NCBI GenBank assembly: GCA_015057635.1 | Contig: SVEB01000090.1 | Location: 17,272 to 81,271, forward strand | Length of the DNA: 64,000 nucleotides | Origin: Lachnospiraceae bacterium | GTDB taxonomy: Bacteria; Bacillota; Clostridia; Lachnospirales; Lachnospiraceae | Direction of reading: 5' to 3' | In this document: positions 36,378-45,221 of the stretch, piece after piece | Position numbering within the stretch: the first letter of the stretch is position 1 | Layout of the letters: each line of letters begins with the position of its first letter | Translations under genes and position numbers: made by a program | Notes under the pieces: model-generated | What the model was told of the DNA's origin: nothing | Seen by the model: only the letters and a program-made list of their open reading frames with translations | The model's database searches: none

Positions 36378-37250
36378 ATGAACAGGCACGCATATCTAAT
36401 TATTGCTCATGAAGAACCAGAGTTATTAAAAAAGTTAATTTGCTTTTTGGATCATCCTGAAAGTGATATCTTTATACATATTGATAAAAAATCTAAGTTA
36501 TTGTATTCTGGGGATTACACTAATAGCGTAAAAAATGCTTCCTTAAATTTTGTTACAAGTAAGCCGATAACATGGGGGGGATTTAGTCTTGTAGACTGTG
36601 AGTTAGATTTATTGGCGCTATCTACAAAGACCAAACATCAATATTATCATTTATTATCGGGATGTGATTTGCCTTTAATGTCTTATGAGGAAATGCTAGA
36701 TTTTTGGGAAAAGAATCAGGGTACTGAGTTTATAGAATTTGATACTGTCCAACAGAAAAAGCCTTCCATTGCTGATAAAATAGGCTACTATTATTTCTTT
36801 CAGGATGTGATAGGTAGAAAGCTAGATATATTTTCGGTATTTTTGAGAAAGGTTGAAGCTTTTTCTATCCGACTTCAAAAACTAGCTAAAATAAATCGTA
36901 TGAAAAAGGATAAGATCATTCTGCAAAAAGGGTCCAATTGGTTTAGTATTACAGATGATTTAGCGCACTATATTATCTCCAAAAGAAATGATATTAGTAG
37001 GATGTTCGCACATACATTATGCGCGGATGAAATTTTTCTTCAAACGGTAGTATATAACTCTCCATTTATGAAAACTACGCATAAAAATAACTTACGCTAT
37101 ATTGACTGGAAAAGAGGTACGCCCTATACATTTACAATGGATGATTATGATAGTCTAATGTCTTCATCATGTCTTTGGGCTCGAAAATTCAGTTCTAAAA
37201 AAGATGAGAAGATAATCGATGCTATTTATAATAGTTTGATACATCATTAA
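36378..37250 (+). CDS. GT14-type beta-glycosyltransferase (core-2/I-branching family)
   Basis: The 290-residue protein has the Branch-family pattern: AYLIIAHEEPELLKKLI at the N terminus, DIFIHIDKKS (~residue 30), WGGFSLVDCELDLL (~66), HYYHLLSGCDLPL-like block (~87), QKGSNWFSITDDLAHYI (~183) and CADEIFLQTV (~222). Bacterial members transfer GlcNAc, xylose or other sugars to glycans. It is the last glycan gene before the housekeeping block and has its own aagga site. Confidence 0.87.
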   Translation: MNRHAYLIIAHEEPELLKKLICFLDHPESDIFIHIDKKSKLLYSGDYTNSVKNASLNFVTSKPITWGGFSLVDCELDLLALSTKTKHQYYHLLSGCDLPLMSYEEMLDFWEKNQGTEFIEFDTVQQKKPSIADKIGYYYFFQDVIGRKLDIFSVFLRKVEAFSIRLQKLAKINRMKKDKIILQKGSNWFSITDDLAHYIISKRNDISRMFAHTLCADEIFLQTVVYNSPFMKTTHKNNLRYIDWKRGTPYTFTMDDYDSLMSSSCLWARKFSSKKDEKIIDAIYNSLIHH

Positions 37251-37344
37251 GAGGGAAAAGCTTTCGAAATAATTATTGAGTATTATGTTATAATTGTTAT
37301 GAGGGAATATTAAATTAAAATGTTATTTCAGAAAGGAACTCTCC

Positions 37345-39225
37345 ATGTTCAATATCGAAGAGGAATTAAAAAAACTCCCGTCCAAGCCCGGTGTATACAT
37401 CATGCACGATGCGAAGGACGCTATTATATATGTAGGAAAGGCGATCAGCCTGAAAAACCGTGTGCGGCAGTATTTCCAGAGCAGCCGTAACCTAACAACG
37501 AAGATCCAGCAGATGGTTGCCCACATCGATCACTTTGAGTATATCGTGGTGGACTCTGAGATGGAAGCGCTCGTACTAGAGTGCAACTTAATCAAGGAGC
37601 ACCGTCCGAAGTACAACACCATGCTAAAGGATGATAAAGGCTATCCATACATTCGGGTAACCCTTAATGAAGCATATCCAAGAGTGATGATGGCAAGGGA
37701 CCAGAAGAAGGACAAGGCCAAATATTTCGGTCCATACACCAGTGCCGGAGCGGTAAAGGATATTTTAGAGCTGTTACGCAAGCTTTATAAGATCCGTACC
37801 TGCAGTAGGAATCTTCCGAAGGATATCGGCAAGGAACGTCCATGTCTTTATTATCAGATCAAGCAGTGTGATGCACCGTGCCAGGGGTATATCAGTGAAG
37901 AGGAATACCGCAAGAATATCGATGAGGTAGTGGAATTCTTAAATGGAAACTACGGCATCATCACAAAGGATTTAGAGGCAAAGATGAAGGCGGCAAGCGC
38001 TGCGTTAGAATTTGAACAGGCCGCGGAATACCGGGATCTGTTACAGAGCGTGGAAAAACTGGCGCAGAAGCAGAAGGCGACCGAGACAGACGGCATGGAC
38101 CGCGATATCATCGCATTTGTGACAGCCGGGGACGAAGCGGTGGTGCAGGTATTCTATATGAGGGAAGGAAAGATGCTTGGCAGAGAGCATTTTTACTTGA
38201 CCGGTGTGGAAAATGAACCAAGAAGCTCGATTATGACCAACTTCATCAAGCAGTTCTATGCAGGAACTCCATACATTCCAAGAGAGCTTCTCTTAGGGGA
38301 AGAAGTAGAGGAAGAGGAAATGGGGCTTCTTGAGGAATGGCTTTCGGTAAAGCGCGGCGGAAGAGTATATATTAAGGTGCCGAAAAAGGGCGATAAGGAA
38401 AGGCTTGTTGTCTTAGCCGAGAAGAACGCATCGGTGGTATTGCAGCATGATTCCGAGAAGATCGCAAGAGAAGAGGCAAAGACGATCGGCGCAATGAGAG
38501 AGATCTCCGAGTGGCTTGATCTTCCGAGCCTTTATCGAATTGAGGCATTCGATATCTCGAACATCAGCGGATTTGATTCGGTTGGTTCGATGGTTGTATA
38601 TGAGAATGGGAAGCCGAAACGGAATGATTACCGTAAGTTTAAGATCAAATGGGTAAAGGGAGCCGACGATTATGCATCCATGCATGAGGTCTTAACGAGA
38701 AGGTTTACGCATGGGCTCAAGGAAGAGGAGGAGCTTGCGAAGAAGAACATTGATTCCTCTCACGGAAGTTTTACCAGATATCCGGATCTGATCATGATGG
38801 ATGGTGGCCGTGGTCAGGTGAATATCGCGCTTCAGGTGCTTGAGGAACTGAAGCTTAATATTGCGGTGTGCGGTATGGTAAAGGATGATAACCATAGGAC
38901 AAGAGGGCTTTACTATAATAATGTAGAGATTCCGATTGATACGAGAAGCGAGGGATTTAAGCTGATTACAAGAATTCAGGATGAGACCCACCGCTTTGCG
39001 ATTGAGTATCACCGTTCGCTTCGTTCGAAGACGCAGGTTCGTTCGATTTTAGATGAGATTGATGGTATTGGGGATACAAGAAGAAGAGCGCTTATGAAGC
39101 ACTTTATGTCACTGGATGCGATTAAGGCAGCAGATATTGACGAGTTAGCTCAGGTTCCATCGATGAACCGGCTGGCCGCGGAGAAGGTTTTCGCGTTCTT
39201 CCATAGAAGGGAAGAGAGCGAATAG
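37345..39225 (+). CDS. uvrC: Excinuclease ABC subunit C
   Basis: The 626-residue protein has the N-terminal GIY-YIG nuclease ([21 protein letters not shown], ~13-33), a Cys-rich [15 protein letters not shown] block (~170), a UVR motif ([18 protein letters not shown], ~215), an RNase H-like nuclease domain ([10 protein letters not shown], ~395) and a C-terminal helix-hairpin-helix ([16 protein letters not shown]). It makes both incisions in nucleotide excision repair with UvrAB. It begins a seven-gene housekeeping run, and the G+C content rises sharply at this point relative to the glycan locus. Confidence 0.97.
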   Translation: MFNIEEELKKLPSKPGVYIMHDAKDAIIYVGKAISLKNRVRQYFQSSRNLTTKIQQMVAHIDHFEYIVVDSEMEALVLECNLIKEHRPKYNTMLKDDKGYPYIRVTLNEAYPRVMMARDQKKDKAKYFGPYTSAGAVKDILELLRKLYKIRTCSRNLPKDIGKERPCLYYQIKQCDAPCQGYISEEEYRKNIDEVVEFLNGNYGIITKDLEAKMKAASAALEFEQAAEYRDLLQSVEKLAQKQKATETDGMDRDIIAFVTAGDEAVVQVFYMREGKMLGREHFYLTGVENEPRSSIMTNFIKQFYAGTPYIPRELLLGEEVEEEEMGLLEEWLSVKRGGRVYIKVPKKGDKERLVVLAEKNASVVLQHDSEKIAREEAKTIGAMREISEWLDLPSLYRIEAFDISNISGFDSVGSMVVYENGKPKRNDYRKFKIKWVKGADDYASMHEVLTRRFTHGLKEEEELAKKNIDSSHGSFTRYPDLIMMDGGRGQVNIALQVLEELKLNIAVCGMVKDDNHRTRGLYYNNVEIPIDTRSEGFKLITRIQDETHRFAIEYHRSLRSKTQVRSILDEIDGIGDTRRRALMKHFMSLDAIKAADIDELAQVPSMNRLAAEKVFAFFHRREESE

Positions 39226-39461
39226 TCTGGGCTTTTATTGAAAATGAAAAAGAAATCTTGTATAGCGGGCCCTTTCGGATTTTACTAGGAAATAGAGCAA
39301 AGAGGTGTTTTTTAAAGCTTGCCACGAAACCATACTGAAATTGTAAATTTTTAGGAAGATGTTGTAGTGCAAGAGGTTGCACCCCCATTTAGAATGTGAT
39401 AGAATGTGAGTGTTAAAATAGGAAAAATTGAAAATTTAGCTTCCATTACGAGGAGAAACTT

Positions 39462-40391
39462 ATGTATACGGTTGGATTAGAAAAATTAGTTGATAAAATG
39501 AAACTTGAAAATTGTACGCCAGATATAGATATCAGCAGTATTAAGATTACGCAGCCGGAAGTAAACCGTCCAGCGCTTCAGCTTACTGGATTTTTTGATT
39601 ACTTCGATTCGGACCGTGTCCAGATTATCGGAAACGTGGAACATGCTTATCTTCAGAAGATGGAGAAAGATCATGGGATTGGCATTATGAGAAAGCTTAT
39701 GAGCTTCAAGATGCCTTGTATCGTATTCTGCCGCGGAATCGAAGTGTCAGAGGAGTTCATTAAGATCGCTCTGGAAGAAGGAGTCCCTATTTTAAGAACG
39801 GATAAGACGACATCTTCGTTTATGGGAGAGGTCATCCGCTGGCTAAAGGTGGAGCTGGCGCCTCGTATTTCTATCCATGGTGTTTTAGTGGATGTTTACG
39901 GCGAAGGTATTTTAATTATGGGTGAAAGCGGCATTGGTAAGAGCGAGGCTGCGCTTGAGCTGATTAAGAGAGGACATCGTCTGGTTACGGATGACGTGGT
40001 TGAGATTAAGAAGGTTAGTGATGATACCTTAATCGGTACAGCACCGGATATCACCAGACATTTCATCGAGTTAAGAGGTATCGGCATTATCGACGTTAAG
40101 ACATTATTCGGTGTAGAAAGTGTTAAGAATACACAGTCCATCGACTTAGTTATTAAGTTAGAGGAATGGGTGAAGGATAAGGAATACGACAGACTTGGAC
40201 TTGAGGAACAGTATACGGAGTTCCTTGGCAATAAGGTCGTATGTCATAACATTCCGATCCGTCCGGGCCGTAACTTAGCCGTTATCTGTGAATCCGCAGC
40301 GGTTAACTACCGTCAGAAGAAGATGGGTTACAATGCGGCACAGGAACTTTATAACCGTGTGACAAATAACCTGATGAAGAAGAAGTGGTAG
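39462..40391 (+). CDS. hprK: HPr kinase/phosphorylase
   Basis: The 309-residue protein has the Walker A motif GESGIGKSE (~residue 153) and the HPrK signature HRLVTDDVVEIK followed by the ELRGIGIIDV block. It phosphorylates HPr or Crh on Ser46 in response to glycolytic state and dephosphorylates it again. A Crh-type HPr is encoded 4 kb downstream in the same run, and a ROK glucokinase follows directly, which puts sensor, target and sugar entry in one neighbourhood. Confidence 0.96.
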   Translation: MYTVGLEKLVDKMKLENCTPDIDISSIKITQPEVNRPALQLTGFFDYFDSDRVQIIGNVEHAYLQKMEKDHGIGIMRKLMSFKMPCIVFCRGIEVSEEFIKIALEEGVPILRTDKTTSSFMGEVIRWLKVELAPRISIHGVLVDVYGEGILIMGESGIGKSEAALELIKRGHRLVTDDVVEIKKVSDDTLIGTAPDITRHFIELRGIGIIDVKTLFGVESVKNTQSIDLVIKLEEWVKDKEYDRLGLEEQYTEFLGNKVVCHNIPIRPGRNLAVICESAAVNYRQKKMGYNAAQELYNRVTNNLMKKKW

Positions 40392-40524
40392 GAGAATTTT
40401 TTTAGAATCCATATTTGGTATGGACAACTTTCACAGAGCGTGCGAAGGCATGCGGCGAAAACGTTTGGTTACAGTATGAAAGCATTAAGATCTTGAAAAT
40501 ACAAAATGCGGAGGATATTTTGAT

Positions 40525-41487
40525 ATGGATAAAGTTTGCTTTGGTATTGATATTGGAGGAACAAGCGTTAAATGTGGTTTATTTACGGATAATGGGGCTC
40601 TTCTTGATAAATGGGAGGTCCCAACAAGGAAAGAGAATAACGGCGAGCATATCTTAGAGGATATTGCGGAAAGCATTCAAAAGAAGATGAAGGAGAGAGA
40701 GCTAGGATTTTCTGATGTGGCAGGTGTTGGCATGGGGGTGCCGGGACCGATCACAGAGGAAGGTAAGGTACTCAAATGCGCCAACTTAGGATGGGGCATT
40801 TTCAATGTGAATGAAAAAATGAGCGATCTTATTCATCTTCCTGTTGTAGCAGCTAATGATGCGAATGTGGCAGCCCTTGGCGAGATGTGGATGGGCGGCG
40901 GCAAAGGATACGAGGATGTGATTATGGTAACGCTCGGTACCGGTGTTGGCGGCGGTGTCATCTTAGGAGGCAAGGTGGTCGCCGGAAGCAACGGAGCCGG
41001 CGGTGAGATCGGTCATATGATCGTGAATCCGAAGGAGACGGATGTATGCGGATGTGGCGGACATGGCCATTTGGAGCAGTATGCGTCTGCGACCGGCATT
41101 GTAAGGCTTGCAAAGAAGAAGCTAAAGGAAAGCGATGTCGATTCTTCCTTACGAAACCTGGTTTCCATCAGCGCGAAGGATATCTTCGATGCGGCAAAAG
41201 AGGAGGATGCAGTGGCCAAGGAGCTAATTGAGGAGCTTGGGTTTTATTTAGGAACTGCTCTCGCTCATGTGGCATGTGTGGTGGACCCGCAGGTGTTTGT
41301 AATCGGAGGCGGCGTTTCCAGAGCTGGAAATATATTAATAGAAACTGTCGAAAAGTATTATAATAATAATATTTTATTTGCTTTGCAGCAAAAAGAGTTC
41401 CGTCTTGCGGAGCTTGGAAATGATGCAGGCATTTACGGAGCAGCAAAACTGATTTTAATGAAGGATGCGTCAATGCAGCCTGCATAA
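40525..41487 (+). CDS. glcK: ROK-family glucokinase
   Basis: The 320-residue protein starts CFGIDIGGTSVKCGLF (phosphate-binding) and has GVGMGVPGPI, AANDANVAALGE and the glucose site block GGEIGHM (~157). The zinc motif is CGCGGHGHLE, where the usual third cysteine (GCLE) is His; His can also bind zinc. It phosphorylates glucose to glucose-6-phosphate. The start has a ggagg site. It lies between hprK and murB. Confidence 0.93.
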   Translation: MDKVCFGIDIGGTSVKCGLFTDNGALLDKWEVPTRKENNGEHILEDIAESIQKKMKERELGFSDVAGVGMGVPGPITEEGKVLKCANLGWGIFNVNEKMSDLIHLPVVAANDANVAALGEMWMGGGKGYEDVIMVTLGTGVGGGVILGGKVVAGSNGAGGEIGHMIVNPKETDVCGCGGHGHLEQYASATGIVRLAKKKLKESDVDSSLRNLVSISAKDIFDAAKEEDAVAKELIEELGFYLGTALAHVACVVDPQVFVIGGGVSRAGNILIETVEKYYNNNILFALQQKEFRLAELGNDAGIYGAAKLILMKDASMQPA

Positions 41488-41552
41488 GGATTTTGTATGC
41501 TGCATACATTCAAGATAGAATGATAGTTAGAAAGTGATAGAGGGTAAATTAA

Positions 41553-42494
41553 TTGGATACATTGTTTTATGAGAGGCTGAAAACATTATTAAAGGAAGAG
41601 CAGATTTTAGTGAATGAGCCATTAAAGGCACATACTACATTTAAAATCGGAGGACCTGCGGATTATTATGTGATCGCAGATGACGTGGATCAGGTAAGAC
41701 AGATCATCTTCTGCTGCAAGTTAGCGAAGATGCCTTATTTTATTATTGGAAATGGAAGCAATCTTTTATTTGCGGATGAAGGATATCGCGGTGTGATCAT
41801 CCGTCTTGCAGAATCCGCTCATCCGGTAAGAGTGATCGCCGATGGTGATTCATTGGAAGTGGAAGCAGATGCAGGAATCTTATTATCCAAGTTTGCGAAT
41901 CAGGTATGCAAGGCTGGATACACTGGATTTGAGTTTGCTACCGGAATTCCGGGAACACTTGGCGGTGCGGTATTTATGAATGCCGGCGCATATGGCGGGG
42001 AGATCAAGGACTGCATCATCAGTGCAGATGTACTAGATGAGACAGGAAAGGTTGTCACACTTTCAAAGGAAGAGTTAAAGCTTGGATATAGAAGCTCCGC
42101 GATTCAGGGAAGCAACTATATCGTATTATCCGCGAAGTTTTCTTTTGTAAGAGGCGACTTAGAGGAAATCTTAGAGAAATCCACAGACTTTAACAGACAG
42201 AGAAGAGAGAAACAGCCGCTTGAGTATCCAAGCGCAGGCAGCATGTTCAAACGTCCGGTTGGCTATTTCGCAGGAAAGCTGATCATGGATGCAGGATTAA
42301 GAGGATATCGTGTCGGAGATGCGATGATTTCGGAAAAACACTGTGGCTTCGTAGTGAATGCGGGTAATGCCACAGCAAAGGATGTACTGCAGTTGATCAA
42401 GGAAGTACAGGATATTGTATTTGAGAAATTCGGAGTTAAGATAGAGACAGAAGTGCGATTTATTGAGGAACAGGGCGGATGTAAGAGCGAGTAA
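41553..42494 (+). CDS. murB: UDP-N-acetylenolpyruvoylglucosamine reductase
   Basis: The 313-residue protein has the FAD-binding blocks [14 protein letters not shown] (~28) and [17 protein letters not shown] (~67), [20 protein letters not shown] (~138), the substrate block [14 protein letters not shown] (~222) and C-terminal KHCGFVVN. It is a type II-like MurB, making UDP-MurNAc with NADPH. It starts with TTG at 41553 after an agaggg site. Confidence 0.95.
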   Translation: MDTLFYERLKTLLKEEQILVNEPLKAHTTFKIGGPADYYVIADDVDQVRQIIFCCKLAKMPYFIIGNGSNLLFADEGYRGVIIRLAESAHPVRVIADGDSLEVEADAGILLSKFANQVCKAGYTGFEFATGIPGTLGGAVFMNAGAYGGEIKDCIISADVLDETGKVVTLSKEELKLGYRSSAIQGSNYIVLSAKFSFVRGDLEEILEKSTDFNRQRREKQPLEYPSAGSMFKRPVGYFAGKLIMDAGLRGYRVGDAMISEKHCGFVVNAGNATAKDVLQLIKEVQDIVFEKFGVKIETEVRFIEEQGGCKSE

Positions 42495-42527
42495 TTTCGT
42501 TCTTGATCCGGGGGAGGTAAAACAATT

Positions 42528-43382
42528 ATGCGATTTGTGATTGTAACAGGAATGTCCGGCGCAGGCAAAAGCTCTGTGCTTAAGATGCTTGAGGACGCCG
42601 GATATTTCTGTGTTGATAATCTTCCAATCCCGCTGCTTTTGACATTTGCAAGACTGACGGTGACGGAGAATAAATTTACAAAGGTAGCGCTTGGGATTGA
42701 TATTCGAAATGGACAGGCGCTCGATGAGATCGGGGATATATTAGATTCAGCGGAGAAAAGCGGCTATAAATACGAGATCCTGTTTTTAGAGGCAAGCACA
42801 GAGGTGCTTGTGAAACGATACAAGGAGACAAGGAGAACGCATCCGCTGTCCGGAAATGGAAGAATTGACAAAGGCATTGAACTTGAGAGGGAAAAGCTAA
42901 CTTCTCTTAAGAAACGAGCCGATTATATATTGGATACATCAAGGCTTTTAATTCGTGAATTAAAGGTTGAGATTGATAATATATTTGTACAGAACAGGTC
43001 GTATCATAACTTTTTTATCACTGTTTTATCTTTCGGGTTTAAGTATGGAATCCCGAATGATTCGGATCTGGTATTCGATGTGCGCTTTTTAGAGAATCCG
43101 TATTATGTACCCGAATTAAAGCCGAAGACCGGGAATGACAAGGAAGTACGGGATTTTGTGATGGCGCTTCCGGGAGCACAGATTTTCTCGGACAAACTGG
43201 AGGATATGATTACGTTCCTGATTCCTAATTATATTGCAGAAGGTAAGAACCAGCTTGTGATCAGTATTGGGTGCACAGGCGGCAAGCATCGTTCTGTGAC
43301 TCTTGCCAATGAACTTGCAAGGCGCCTTGGCAAGACGGAATATGGCGTGAAGGTGGAGCACAGAGACATTGAGAAGGGGTAG
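42528..43382 (+). CDS. rapZ: RNase adapter/nucleotide-binding protein RapZ (YvcJ family)
   Basis: The 284-residue protein has the Walker A motif GMSGAGKSS at its N terminus, a DNLPIPLL block (~32), LFLEASTEVLVKRYKETRRTHPL (~85) and the C-terminal ISIGCTGGKHRSVTLANELA (~245). In E. coli RapZ controls GlmS via small RNAs; in Bacillus YvcJ affects competence. It ends 6 bp before whiA. The yvcK gene that lies between yvcJ and whiA in Bacillus is absent here. Confidence 0.94.
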   Translation: MRFVIVTGMSGAGKSSVLKMLEDAGYFCVDNLPIPLLLTFARLTVTENKFTKVALGIDIRNGQALDEIGDILDSAEKSGYKYEILFLEASTEVLVKRYKETRRTHPLSGNGRIDKGIELEREKLTSLKKRADYILDTSRLLIRELKVEIDNIFVQNRSYHNFFITVLSFGFKYGIPNDSDLVFDVRFLENPYYVPELKPKTGNDKEVRDFVMALPGAQIFSDKLEDMITFLIPNYIAEGKNQLVISIGCTGGKHRSVTLANELARRLGKTEYGVKVEHRDIEKG

Positions 43383-43388
43383 AAGACA

Positions 43389-44327
43389 ATGTCGTTTTCA
43401 AAAGAGGTTAAGGAGGAGTTACTAAAGCAGATCAGTCCTGCGAGGCATTGCATGATTGCAGAGATCGCAGCACTGCTTAGTATATGTGGCCGGATTATTC
43501 CAGGAGAAGATGGCAGAATATCGCTTGTGATTCATACGGAAAACATTACGGTTGCCAGAAAATACTTTACACTCGTTCAAAAAACATTTAATATTAATAC
43601 GGAGATTTTGGTTCGCAGAAACATGGCAGTTAAAAATAGCACACTGTATATCTTGGCCGTGCATCATGAGGATGCCGTGCGGATTGCAGGGGCTGCAAAG
43701 ATTGCCTACCAGGGTGTGACGGAAGAAAAAGGGCTGATGTGTGACAGCCTGATTGTCCAGAATACCTGCTGTAAACGAAGTTTTATCAGAGGTGCATATC
43801 TTGCCGGAGGGTCCATGAGCGATCCGGAGAAGGCGTATCACTTGGAAATTGTTATGCCTGATGAGATTCGGGCGCTTAAGCTTCAGGAAATTATCAATAC
43901 TTTCTTAATCGATGCGAAGGTAATCAAGCGGAAACGCTATTATGTCGTATACCTTAAGGAAGGTTCACAGATTGCGGATATACTTAATGTGATGGAAGCG
44001 CATATCGCGATGATGAGTTTTGAAAATATTCGGATCGTGAAGGAGATGCGTAACTCCATTAACCGCCAGGTGAACTGTGAGGCGGCTAACATCAATAAGA
44101 CGGTGGTGGCGGCTACAAAGCAGATTGATGATATCATATACATTAGAGACACGATTGGATTTGAAAAACTGTCGGAGGGACTTGAGGAGATCGCCGGTCT
44201 TAGGATCGCATTTCCGGAGGCATCGCTTAAGGAATTGGGCGCTATGTTAAATCCGCCGATTGGAAAGAGTGGGGTTAACCACCGTTTGAAGAAGTTAAGT
44301 CTTATTGCAGATGGATTAAGGGATTAA
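43389..44327 (+). CDS. whiA: DNA-binding protein WhiA
   Basis: The 312-residue protein has the N-terminal SFSKEVKEELLKQ segment, a LAGLIDADG-like fold (FIRGAYLAGGSMSDPEKAYHLEI, ~140-160) and a C-terminal helix-turn-helix (SLKELGAMLNPPIGKSGVNHRLKKL). WhiA controls sporulation genes in Streptomyces and affects cell division and chromosome segregation in Bacillus. Position between rapZ and the HPr-like gene is conserved in Firmicutes. Confidence 0.96.
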   Translation: MSFSKEVKEELLKQISPARHCMIAEIAALLSICGRIIPGEDGRISLVIHTENITVARKYFTLVQKTFNINTEILVRRNMAVKNSTLYILAVHHEDAVRIAGAAKIAYQGVTEEKGLMCDSLIVQNTCCKRSFIRGAYLAGGSMSDPEKAYHLEIVMPDEIRALKLQEIINTFLIDAKVIKRKRYYVVYLKEGSQIADILNVMEAHIAMMSFENIRIVKEMRNSINRQVNCEAANINKTVVAATKQIDDIIYIRDTIGFEKLSEGLEEIAGLRIAFPEASLKELGAMLNPPIGKSGVNHRLKKLSLIADGLRD

Positions 44328-44350
44328 CGTATTACAAGGAGGAAGTAATA

Positions 44351-44605
44351 ATGATTTCAAAGAAGATGACAATTAAAATTCCTACAGGACTTGAAGCTAG
44401 ACCGGTTGCTTTATTGGTACAGGTTGCTAGCCAGTATGAAAGCAATGTTTATGTGGAATGCGAAAACAAGAAGATTAATGCGAAGTCTATTATGGGGATG
44501 ATGAGCCTTGGCCTTCCAGCCGGTGAAGAAATCACAATCACCGTGGACGGCTCCGACGAAGAAGCAGCCCTCGCTAACATAGAAAAATACATTTGCGGTG
44601 AGTAG
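44351..44605 (+). CDS. crh: Crh-type HPr-like protein (Glu15, Ser46)
   Basis: The 84-residue protein has the HPr fold. Where PTS HPr has the phosphorylated His15 (GIHARPA), this protein reads TGLEARPVALLVQ with Glu15, so it cannot carry PTS phosphate. Ser46 in NAKSIMGMMSLGL is intact, so HprK should phosphorylate it. That is the Crh pattern; Bacillus Crh has Gln15 at this place. Crh-Ser-P acts with CcpA in carbon repression and also regulates methylglyoxal synthase. It directly follows whiA, as in Bacillus. The PTS HPr must be elsewhere in the genome. Confidence 0.9.
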   Translation: MISKKMTIKIPTGLEARPVALLVQVASQYESNVYVECENKKINAKSIMGMMSLGLPAGEEITITVDGSDEEAALANIEKYICGE

Positions 44606-44612
44606 AGATTTT

Positions 44613-44816
44613 CTGCCCTCCGCCCCGCCCCCCAGCACCCGCCCGCGAGTATGATTCCCGTGTTCGGACGCAGGGAGGACAAAAAAGGCCCGGATTCCGC
44701 GAGGCTCAGACACAAGTGTCTGCTCCTCGCGGAATCCGGGCCTTTTTTGTTCACCCTGAGCCGGACACGGCGAATCATACTCGCGGACGGGCGCTGGGGG
44801 GCGGGGCGGAGGGCAG
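44613..44816. repeat. Interrupted palindrome A of a three-copy structured family
   Basis: It is a 204-nt element. The outer stem is 24 bp (44613-44636 with 44793-44816), the middle stem 15 bp (44643-44657 with 44772-44786) and the inner stem 24 bp (44681-44704 with 44725-44748), all perfect, with an apical cagacac/gtgtctg hairpin. Between middle and inner stems sits the conserved module gtgttcggacgc...gagccggacac with two small asymmetric internal loops. The inner stem ends in t6 on both strands, so it would also act as a terminator in either direction. Confidence 0.88.
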
Positions 44817-44838
44817 CTCTGTCGCATGCGCGACAGAG
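44817..44838. repeat. Short hairpin abutting element A
   Basis: ctctgtcgc-atgc-gcgacagag is a 9-bp perfect stem that begins at the very next base after element A. Confidence 0.75.
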
Positions 44839-45158
44839 GCTGAACGACGGGTGGGCGGTGAGGAAAGATGATGGAGGAAGTGGACAGGGCTGCGAAGAGG
44901 CGAATGGAGAGAGGGAGAAGGAGTTAGCTCGGTTTGAGGTGGAAAGAAAAAGAGATGAGGAATAGACAGCGCTGCGAAGCAGCGACTGATGAAGGGGAGA
45001 GAAGGGGAAGGTGCTGGCTTGGTTTTTGAGAGAGGGCCAGAAAAGAAGAGTGAGGAGTGGGAGTGTTCGAAGAGCACTTCGAGCGCAAGAGGGGGGGATG
45101 AGGTGACGATGGCTGCCAGGGACTCCATGAATTTTCGGTAGGAAACGGGGGACAATCA

Positions 45159-45167
45159 TGCTATAAT
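45159..45167 (+). promoter_or_regulatory. dnaE promoter (extended -10)
   Basis: TGCTATAAT, an extended -10, 54 nt ahead of the dnaE ATG; no good -35 is visible. Confidence 0.5.
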
Positions 45168-45221
45168 TAAATGTATGTTAATGTAATGATAGAATGTTTT
45201 TATATATAAAGGTAGGTAAGT

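Larger units (their letters stand above)
44606..45221. other. Non-coding region with structured element and purine-rich tail (616 nt)
   Basis: The gap holds the interrupted palindrome A (44613-44816), an adjoining hairpin (44817-44838) and a ~300-nt stretch very rich in A and G on the plus strand, with repeated gctgcgaag words, ending at the dnaE promoter. Open frames cross it on both strands but none looks like protein. The hairpin plus a G-rich gggtgggcgg motif recur in inverted orientation at 59.1 kb. Confidence 0.7.

Noticed and set aside
44411..45159. Several overlapping open frames of 100-236 codons on both strands around elements A and its tail
   Set aside because: They arise from the G+C-rich palindrome and the purine/pyrimidine strand bias. 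Their translations are low-complexity, have no conserved motifs, and no ribosome site fits.
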